This document shows, piece by piece, positions 34,359 to 41,577 of a stretch of DNA of 47,551 nt (the first letter of the stretch is position 1; every line of letters starts with the position of its first letter). The notes beneath the pieces were generated by a model that did no database searches, had not been told where the DNA came from, and saw only the letters and a program-made list of their open reading frames with translations. Source of the stretch: CAIVAT01 sp037139855 (lineage in GTDB: Bacteria; Bacteroidota; Bacteroidia; Bacteroidales; FEN-979); NCBI GenBank assembly GCA_037139855.1, contig JBAXFM010000003.1, positions 1 to 47,551 on the forward strand. The letters run 5' to 3'. The position numbers and the translations under genes were made by a program.

Positions 34359-36053
34359 ATGAAAAACCAAATTCTGACAATCCTCTATGTGTCATTAATT
34401 TTATTGATCACCTTGCAAGGTTCAGCACAGGTTGTCATTACTACAGATGGCACAAACCCTGATAACTCGGCCATGCTCGATGTGAAATCCACCACCAAGG
34501 GGATGCTGGTGCCGCGGATGACTGCCGCACAACGCGATGCCATCATCAATCCAGCCAGGGGCTTACTGATTTTTTGCACCGACAACAGCGGCTACTATTC
34601 CAACAGAGGTACTTCCGGGACCCCCGTGTGGGTGATGATGAGCAGCCAATGGGTAACCTCGGGCTCTGCCATTTTTTATTCCCCTGGCAACGTCGGGATC
34701 GGAACAACCGCACCACAGAGCAAATTAGATGTTACCGGAAACAGTGCTCTCAACGACCATGAACTCCGCCTCCGGGATGGAAATAATGGTGATCATGTGT
34801 TGAAATATGATAATGCCACCGATGGTCCCTATTTATTTGGTTGGAACGGAGGCGCACTTGGCACCGCTGGTCAGCCCCATTCCTTGACCTGGGATTATAA
34901 TGGCAATGTGCAGGTGCTTTCGATTTTTACTATTGGCGGCGATGCTGGCATTGGCACAAATTCTCCGAACAGTTCGGCTAAAGTTGACATTTCGTCAACC
35001 ACAAAAGGATTCTTGCCTCCCAGGCTGACCACCACGCAGAGAGATGCCATTCAAAATCCTGCAGAGGGTTTGACCATTTACAACACCGATTTGAAATGTA
35101 TTGAATTTTATGCCGGCACCGTCATCGGCTGGCAATGTCCCTGTGTGAGTTATGGGACAATCAGTTGTTCCAACCCTCTGGTCGTTGGAATATGTGTTGC
35201 CGGAATTCCATTATCGGCTGGTAACACCGTTTCCGTATCGGTAACCAACACCACCACAGGAGGGTACAATATCTCGACCAACACAGTCAATGGAATTCGA
35301 TTTTCAAAAATGGGTACCTTTACCACCATTGGGCCACAGGTCGTCGTGCTGAACGGCAGCGGTACCCCTTCTTCCACTGGTACTGCAAATTTTACCGTGA
35401 TCTATGGTAATTCAGCCTGCAATTTTTCAATCAATGTAACCAACTCAATGGGAGTTTCCTGCGCCGGAACCCCCACTGTTACCTATGCCGGACAAACCTA
35501 CAACACCGTTCAGATCGGCACCCAATGCTGGTTAAAAGAGAACATGAATGTAGGCGTTCGGATTAATGTGGGTCAGGGGCAATCAGACAATGGTGTTATT
35601 GAGAAATATTGCTACGATAATCTGGAGTCCAACTGTGACATTTATGGAGGCTTATACCAATGGAATGAAATTATTCAATATGGAGGCTGGTATGGAGGAG
35701 AGAGGGGGATATGTCCGATTGGCTGGCATGTTCCAACCAAGGAAGATTTTTCCTCCATGGTAAACTATCTTGGAGGCCAAAGTGTCGCAGGTGGTTGTAT
35801 GAAAGAAGGCGGCACGACCCACTGGGCATCTCCCAATACAGGCGGTAATAACAGCAGTGGTTTTACCGCTCTTGCAGGCGGTAATATCTATGGAGGGGTA
35901 GGCCTCGAAGGCAACTTCTGGACTTCCAGTTGGTTCTTTAGCACATATCTCACGATGGGTCCCATTGGTCAAATCCTGTATTACAATAGCAGTGCGATAA
36001 TTGAAATGGTAAACCCCTACGATGGACTTAGTGGTCGTTGCCTCAAGAATTAG
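34359..36053 (+). CDS. Surface protein with FISUMP domain (paralogue 2)
   Basis: A 564-residue protein with the same layout as paralogue 1: signal peptide (MKNQILTILYVSLILLI to GSAQ), shared N-terminal module, Ig-like stretch (NTVSVSVTNTTTGGYNISTN) and FISUMP domain (YAGQTYNTVQIGTQCWLKEN, YGGLYQWNE, CPIGWHVPTKEDFSSM, FWTSSW, final GRCLKN). It starts 45 bases after paralogue 1. A 38-base stretch at 34947-34984 is identical to 33201-33238 of paralogue 1, whereas the first module differs in codon choice, so the similarity is patchy. The region before the C-terminus, where FISUMP copies differ most, is diverged from paralogue 1. Role unknown; surface display is inferred from the signal peptide. 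Confidence 0.85.
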   Translation: MKNQILTILYVSLILLITLQGSAQVVITTDGTNPDNSAMLDVKSTTKGMLVPRMTAAQRDAIINPARGLLIFCTDNSGYYSNRGTSGTPVWVMMSSQWVTSGSAIFYSPGNVGIGTTAPQSKLDVTGNSALNDHELRLRDGNNGDHVLKYDNATDGPYLFGWNGGALGTAGQPHSLTWDYNGNVQVLSIFTIGGDAGIGTNSPNSSAKVDISSTTKGFLPPRLTTTQRDAIQNPAEGLTIYNTDLKCIEFYAGTVIGWQCPCVSYGTISCSNPLVVGICVAGIPLSAGNTVSVSVTNTTTGGYNISTNTVNGIRFSKMGTFTTIGPQVVVLNGSGTPSSTGTANFTVIYGNSACNFSINVTNSMGVSCAGTPTVTYAGQTYNTVQIGTQCWLKENMNVGVRINVGQGQSDNGVIEKYCYDNLESNCDIYGGLYQWNEIIQYGGWYGGERGICPIGWHVPTKEDFSSMVNYLGGQSVAGGCMKEGGTTHWASPNTGGNNSSGFTALAGGNIYGGVGLEGNFWTSSWFFSTYLTMGPIGQILYYNSSAIIEMVNPYDGLSGRCLKN

Positions 36054-36087
36054 ATGCTTTTTATTCACTGATCTTAAACAATATTTT

Positions 36088-37374
36088 ATGAAAAGATTTA
36101 TCCTTCTGCTGGTTTTTACAGGAATTCTGATAATCTTCCCTTTCCATGTTTATGCGCAAGTCGCCATAACGCCCGATGGCTCATCGCCCGATAATTCGGC
36201 GATGCTTGATGTGAAATCAACCACTAAGGGGATGCTGGTTCCCCGGATGACAGCCGCACAGCGGGATGCGATCAGCAGTCCTGCGAAAGGTCTGCTGATC
36301 TTTTGTACGGACAATAACCAGTATTATTGCAACAAAACAGGCCCTGCTGATCCGGTGTGGATAATGGTGAGCAGCCAATGGTCCTCAACGGGAACTGATT
36401 TATTTTATACCCTTGGAAATGTCGGAATCGGAACTCCCGTTCCTCATTCAAAGCTGGATGTAAACGGTATTATTTCTTTAAATGATTTTACACTCAGGTT
36501 GCGTTCCGGAAATAACGGCGATCATGGTTTGCAATGGGATGGCTCAGTTGACGGCCCATATTTGTTTGGCTGGAACGGAGGAGCGCTTGGCACGATTGGC
36601 GAACCCCATTCGTTAACATGGGATTATAACGGCAATGTGCAGGTGCGTTCTATCTTTACTGTTGGAGGTGATGTTCGCATTGGCACTCCGGCTCCCTACA
36701 ATTCAGCCATACTTGAGATCACCTCAACCACCAGGGGTTTGCTTCCTCCGCGCATGACCCAGAGTCAACGGGATGTCATTGTATCACCTGTTGCAGGGTT
36801 ACAGGTTTTTAATTCCAACACCCACAGACCCAATTACTTTGATGGCGCTGAATGGATGAATTTTGATGGCACTTCTGCCAAAACAATAACAGTTGGTATT
36901 GGGGATTCTTATCAGGGGGGCAAAGTGGCATATATCCTGCAATCCGGCGATCCCGGTTATGATGCCAGTGTTCAACACGGTTTAATTGCAGCACCATCTG
37001 ACCAGGGGACTGTAGAGTGGGGCTGTTACGGAACTATAATATCAGGTGCAGATGGAACAGCCTTAGGCACAGGTAATCAAAACACATTAGACATAATGGC
37101 AGGTTGTACGGAAGCAGGAATTGCAGCAAGAATTTGCGGTGATCTGGTGTTAAACGGATACAGCGACTGGTACCTGCCCAGTAAAGATGAATTGAACAAA
37201 CTCTATCTGAAAAGAGTTTTCATTGGCGGCTTTGTCAGTCAGAGCTATTGGAGTTCCTCCGAGTACTCCGAGTACCCTGCAACCAACGCGGGGAACCTGG
37301 ACTTCAGCAATGGAGAGCAACTCTCTACTACTAAGAACTACCCAAATGCTGTGCGGGCTGTGCGGGCTTTTTAA
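36088..37374 (+). CDS. Surface protein with DUF1566 (Lcl-type) domain (paralogue 3)
   Basis: A 428-residue protein that starts at ATG 36088 (MKRFILLLVFTGILIIFPF, signal ending VYAQ); an in-frame ATG at 36022 lies inside the previous gene and would spoil the signal peptide. The shared N-terminal module is followed by a short second repeat (LEITSTTRGLLPPRM) and then, in place of FISUMP, a DUF1566 domain (~275-428: GDSYQGGKVAYIL, GLIAAPSDQGTVEWG, NGYSDWYLPSKDELNKLY, YWSSSEYSEYPA, final VRAVRAF). DUF1566 is found in Legionella collagen-like adhesin and related surface proteins. The exchange of the C-terminal module on a common N-terminus shows modular recombination in this array. Confidence 0.85.
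   Translation: MKRFILLLVFTGILIIFPFHVYAQVAITPDGSSPDNSAMLDVKSTTKGMLVPRMTAAQRDAISSPAKGLLIFCTDNNQYYCNKTGPADPVWIMVSSQWSSTGTDLFYTLGNVGIGTPVPHSKLDVNGIISLNDFTLRLRSGNNGDHGLQWDGSVDGPYLFGWNGGALGTIGEPHSLTWDYNGNVQVRSIFTVGGDVRIGTPAPYNSAILEITSTTRGLLPPRMTQSQRDVIVSPVAGLQVFNSNTHRPNYFDGAEWMNFDGTSAKTITVGIGDSYQGGKVAYILQSGDPGYDASVQHGLIAAPSDQGTVEWGCYGTIISGADGTALGTGNQNTLDIMAGCTEAGIAARICGDLVLNGYSDWYLPSKDELNKLYLKRVFIGGFVSQSYWSSSEYSEYPATNAGNLDFSNGEQLSTTKNYPNAVRAVRAF
36187..36311 (+). repeat. 125-bp near-identical coding repeat, copy in paralogue 3
   Basis: Partner of 32712-32836 (four mismatches). The similarity drops sharply on both sides, which suggests conversion of a short tract rather than recent duplication of the whole gene. 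Confidence 0.85.
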
Positions 37375-37381
37375 CAATTCA

Positions 37382-37398
37382 GCAATTTTACAAATTGC
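37382..37398. terminator. Hairpin after paralogue 3
   Basis: GCAATTT-TAC-AAATTGC lies eight bases past the paralogue 3 stop. A T-run occurs only at 37413-37418, not right after the stem, so termination is doubtful. Confidence 0.3.
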
Positions 37399-37508
37399 GT
37401 TTAGTAGTCGGATTTTTTAAATATAGTATCTCCACGATGTATCAAAATATGATTTAGCCACTTTGGGTTTTGCCCTTACAGGGTCATTCACTTTCTTATG
37501 CTTCAAAT

Positions 37509-39676
37509 ATGAAAAATCAACTCATCTTTACCTGCATTGCAGGTTTCATTTTGTTCCTCAACTTTAATCTGTCTGCCCAGGTCGCCGTCAACACCGATGG
37601 CTCATCACCCGATAATTCGGCCATGCTCGATGTGAAATCAACTTAAAAGGGATGCTGGTTCCCCGGATGACCCAGGCAGAACGCAATGCCATTGTCAGCC
37701 CGGCCAGCGGGTTGATCATGTTCCAGACCGACAACACCGCCGGTTTTTACTATAATTCAGGTACTCCGGGAGCACCGGTATGGATGCCGGTTGGCAGCAC
37801 AAGTGGCTGGGGAACGACTGGCAACAGTGGCTTGACTACCGGCGTCAACTTTCTTGGCACCACCGATAACGTTGTACTAACCTTCAAAGTCAACAACCAA
37901 TTGGCCGGAAAGGTTGAAACGTTCAATACCGCATTGGGATTGAATGCTTTGTACGCCAATTCCACTGGCTCCGGCAACATTGCCATCGGGACCGGCGCCC
38001 TTTACAACAATACAGTGCGGGGAAATCTTGTTGCCGTTGGCGACAGTGCGTTATTTAACAACAACGCCATTTCAGGGGCCGTGCAAGGCAGAATGAATAC
38101 GGCATTGGGTTCAAAAGCTCTTTTTACCAATACAACCGGTAGTTCAAATGTGGCAAGCGGTTTCAAAACCTTGTTTTTTAATACTACGGGTTACGGGAAT
38201 ACGGCTATTGGCAATTTGTCCCTTTTTACAAATTCAATCGGGCACGGCAATACAGCCGGTGGTTGCAATTCTTTGGTGAACAATACCACCGGCAACGGAA
38301 ATACTGCATTGGGATACAGTACTTTAGGCACAAGCAACTCAGGTAATTATAACGTTGGGGCCGGTTGGTACGCTTTAGGATCAAGCAACGGCAATTATAA
38401 TATCGCCAGCGGGTATATGGCCTTAATGAACAACACCACAGGATCTTCCAATGTGGCTGTTGGTGCCAGCGCCTTATTTAGTAATACCGAGCGCACCAAC
38501 TTGGTAGCCGTTGGCGATTCAGCTATGTACAGCAATGTATGGGGGCTGCAAAACACTGCGATCTGATCAAAGGCTTTGTTTGCGAATACCGATGGGTCGT
38601 ATAATACGGCAGCAGGCTATAACGCAATGAAAACCAATACAACAGGTTATGGCAATACGGCTTTCGGCGAAAGCGCTTTGTTATCAAATACTTACGGTTT
38701 TCATAATACAGCAACCGGAACGAGCGCCTTGCGCAACAATACAAGTGGAAAATATAATACCGCCAACGGTGTAGTCGCACTGTATACAAATACAGAGGGG
38801 GAATACAACACCGCAACCGGGGCGTATGCACTTTCTTCCAATGAGATAGGACTTTATAATACAGCCACCGGATTCAGATCACTGGAATTCAACAACGCTG
38901 GCGATTATAACACAGCAAATGGGGTGGAGTCGCTGAATAAAAACACCATCGGATACCATAATACCGCAAGTGGTTGCGATGCACTGTATCATAACACCGA
39001 AGGATACGGGAATAGCGCCATGGGAATGGAGACGATGATGGGAAACATGATGGGCAGCAACAATTCAGCATTTGGCATGCATGCACTCCGCCAAAACTCA
39101 AACGGTAATAACAATACCGCCTGTGGATACAAGGCGCTCTACAATGCAGCCGGGAGTACCAATGTGGCGATCGGTTCCTATGCCGGTTATTACGAGACAG
39201 GAGGTAACAAACTCTATATTGACAATTCAAGCAGGGGAAATCAGCAAAATGCTATGTCGATGGGTTTGATCTATGGCGAGTTCAATGCCGACCCGGCTTT
39301 TCAAAAGCTGGTTATCAATGGGAATGTGGGCATTGGCACGGTAAACCCGACCCACAAACTATCGGTGAACGGTACAATCCGTGCAAAGGAGATTGTAGTC
39401 AACACGGGTTGGTCTGACTATGTATTTGAATCAGATTATAACCTGATGCCATTAAACAAACTTGAAGAATACATTCTGAAAAACAAACATCTGCCCGAAA
39501 TTCCCGATGCTTCTGAGGTGGATAAAAATGGTGTCAGCCTGGGTGAAATGGATGCAAGGTTGCTGCAAAAAATTGAGGAGTTGTCTCTCTATGTGATTGA
39601 ACTGAATACGAAGGTTGAAATCCTGCAAAGCGAAAACAACTTACTCAAATCACAAGATGATAAAGTGTCAAAATAA
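37509..39676 (+). pseudogene. Head-repeat/S74-like surface protein, frameshifted and with in-frame TGA (paralogue 4)
   Basis: The gene starts at ATG 37509 (MKNQLIFTCIAGFILFLNF, signal ending LSAQ) and has the shared DNSAMLDVKST, but then hits TAA at 37644-37646. The paralogues read ACCACTAAGGGGATG where this copy has ACTTAAAAGGGATG, one base fewer. The frame resumes at 37652 (MLVPRMTQAERN). A second break is TGA at 38564-38566 in NTAI-stop-SKALFANT; an internal repeat reads NTALGSKALFTNT, so a Gly codon GGA became TGA. The body is a long run of ~20-25-residue YadA-head-like repeats (GNTAxGxxALxxNTTG). The C-terminus (~39330-39676) is the tail-fibre type common in Bacteroidota: VGIGTVNPTHKLSVNG, NKHLPEIPDASEV, LGEMDARLLQKIEEL and a coiled coil. 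Intact, it would be ~720 residues and probably trimeric. Confidence 0.85.
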
Positions 39677-39693
39677 ACTAATCCGATCCGAAT

Positions 39694-41577
39694 ATGAAAA
39701 CCCAACCAGTATCTGCCGGCCTGTGTTTTATTTTGTTTTTCCTGCTCTTCCCCGTAATTTCCTTTGGCGCTTATTTGAAAAATGTTCCCCAAAAAGTCAT
39801 CTTGCCTGATCATTCAATCATTCATTGCTTTGCTTCCGGGGATGAATTTTTCAACTATCTCCACGATGAAAACGGGTTTACCCTCATATTTGCGGATGAT
39901 GGATTTTTATACTATGCCATAAAAGATGGCCCCTTGCTGAAACCATCAGCTTACCGGGCTATGAGTGTCAATCCGGTATCTGTCGGCATTCAGCCATATA
40001 ATTTAATACCAAATTTTGCATATCAGCAGATGAAGAAGAGCGCTCTGTCGATTGGAGTTCCTGCAAATTCACCAAAGGCGCCTCATTCCGGAACGTTCTA
40101 CAACCTTGCTGTTTTTATCAGGTTCAGTGATGATGGTGAATATACAGAGCCTAAAACCTATTTTGATAATATGTTCAATGATGCTTCACCGAATGCCAAT
40201 TCAGTGCATAACTATTACTATGAAGCATCTTACGAATCACTGGAAATTTTCACATCCTTATACCCCACATCCTCAGGAACCACTGTAGTTTCATTCCAGG
40301 ATAGTCATCCGAGGAATTATTTCAGCCCTTACAACGCAACTTCCAACCCAAACGGATACCAGGGCGCAGAAAAATGGGAGAGGGAACACGCCATGTTAAA
40401 AGCTGCCGTGAATTACATCAGCGGCCAGGTCCCGGCCAGTTTAAACATTGATCTTGACTATGACGGGAATGTTGATAATGTATGTTTTATACTAAAGGGA
40501 CCGACTGATGGCTGGAGCAATATTTTGTGGCCTCACATGGCAACCCTGGGTGAACCGTGGGTATATATACATGGGAAGCACGTCGTGGATTATAATATTC
40601 AATTGCAGGTTGATTTGCATACTCACGGTACAGGTGTTTTATGTCATGAAATGTTTCATACCATCGGTGCTCCGGATCTGTATCATTATGATCCGGTATA
40701 TGGAGGATTACAGCCGGTTGGCAAATGGGACCTCATGGACGTTACTACAAATCCTCCCCAAAACATGTGTGCCTACCTGAAATATAAATATGGCCATTGG
40801 ATTTTGCCTGGCTATTTGACTCCCCTGAATACAACCAATTACTATACCCTGAGTCCGCTTAATTCAACCTTAGGATATCATTGTTTTAAAATCAATTCGC
40901 CCTATTCTGTCAATGAATTTTTCATTGTGGAGTACAGGAAAAAAATAGGAACTTTTGAATCTTCCTTACCCGGTGAAGGGCTCGTCATCTATAGGATTAA
41001 CACAAACTATTACGGTAACGGAGGCTACGATGGCACGACGGGTTTCGATGAGGTTTATGCCTACAGGCCTGGCGGCACCACGACCCTAAATGGATTTCCT
41101 GACAACGCGAATTACAGTCAGTTTGTTGGTAGAACTGCAATGAATTGTGCGACAAACCCAACCCCTTATCTCACCCATGGAGAATCCGGAGGTTTGGATA
41201 TCAGGGAAATAACAGATAACAACGGTTCATTGACATTTTTACTTTTATATAACCTGCCGCTGAACATTGTGTTGAATCAACCTGATACGTGGGGACTGTT
41301 TGCGGCAACCAATGAGATAGGTCTTCAGGATGGTTTTGATACGGCTCCTTCCAACTCATTCAGGACCATTTCCTTTCCATGGGCGATTACAAATATATTA
41401 TTTCAAAGGAAGGCACTGAAATCGGAAAAGGAACGATGGTCGTTAAATAAACCTTCCGGGTTTTTAAAACCTGGAAGATTTGAGGTTTTATTCCCTACTT
41501 TTGTCGACACAATACCGTTGGCCAATGCTCCCTTTCCTTCAAAAAACTGCACAATATCTTGTAGCAACATTCAATGA
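39694..41577 (+). CDS. Secreted M6-like zinc metalloprotease, 3' end probably frameshifted
   Basis: A protein of 627 codons as read. Signal peptide (GLCFILFFLLFPVISFG), propeptide-like region, then a metalloprotease domain with H318-E319-M-F-H322-T-I-G325-A-P-D328, a HExxHxxGxxD site of the M6 (immune inhibitor A-like) kind. Later parts include FFIVEYRKKIGTFESSLPGEGLVIYRIN, also typical of M6 proteins. The last ~65 residues look non-coding. In another frame 41379-41450 reads MGDYKYIISKEGTEIGKGT... and stops at TAA 41448-41450, just before a hairpin and a promoter element. I therefore think the true 3' end is ~41450 and a frameshift lies between 41340 and 41380. No complete T9SS sorting domain is seen. 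It follows paralogue 4 by 17 bases. Confidence 0.75.
   Translation: MKTQPVSAGLCFILFFLLFPVISFGAYLKNVPQKVILPDHSIIHCFASGDEFFNYLHDENGFTLIFADDGFLYYAIKDGPLLKPSAYRAMSVNPVSVGIQPYNLIPNFAYQQMKKSALSIGVPANSPKAPHSGTFYNLAVFIRFSDDGEYTEPKTYFDNMFNDASPNANSVHNYYYEASYESLEIFTSLYPTSSGTTVVSFQDSHPRNYFSPYNATSNPNGYQGAEKWEREHAMLKAAVNYISGQVPASLNIDLDYDGNVDNVCFILKGPTDGWSNILWPHMATLGEPWVYIHGKHVVDYNIQLQVDLHTHGTGVLCHEMFHTIGAPDLYHYDPVYGGLQPVGKWDLMDVTTNPPQNMCAYLKYKYGHWILPGYLTPLNTTNYYTLSPLNSTLGYHCFKINSPYSVNEFFIVEYRKKIGTFESSLPGEGLVIYRINTNYYGNGGYDGTTGFDEVYAYRPGGTTTLNGFPDNANYSQFVGRTAMNCATNPTPYLTHGESGGLDIREITDNNGSLTFLLLYNLPLNIVLNQPDTWGLFAATNEIGLQDGFDTAPSNSFRTISFPWAITNILFQRKALKSEKERWSLNKPSGFLKPGRFEVLFPTFVDTIPLANAPFPSKNCTISCSNIQ
41453..41477. 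terminator. Long palindrome CTTCCGGGTTTT/AAAACCTGGAAG
   Basis: A 12-bp inverted repeat with one G-U type mismatch and a one-base centre. It lies right after the TAA of the alternative protease frame and before the AddB promoter element. No T-run follows, but its place suggests a gene end. Confidence 0.45.
41496..41503 (+). promoter_or_regulatory. -7 element (TACTTTTG) for the AddB-like gene
   Basis: An exact TAnnTTTG, 21 bases before the ATG at 41525. It supports the start at 41525 over the in-frame ATG at 41480. No TTG is found 17 bases upstream. Confidence 0.45.

Noticed and set aside
32607..37374. Complete diversity-generating retroelement
   Set aside because: No reverse transcriptase gene or template repeat is seen in the window.
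15834..38566. Alternative genetic code (TAG as Gln or TGA as Gly) to explain the in-frame stops
   Set aside because: TAG ends tsaD and surface paralogue 2, and TGA ends many intact genes here, so both are normal stops in this genome.
37930..39200. CRISPR-like array in the repetitive stretch
   Set aside because: The repeats are coding, vary in sequence and translate to NTAxG head repeats; no constant direct repeat with unique spacers is present.
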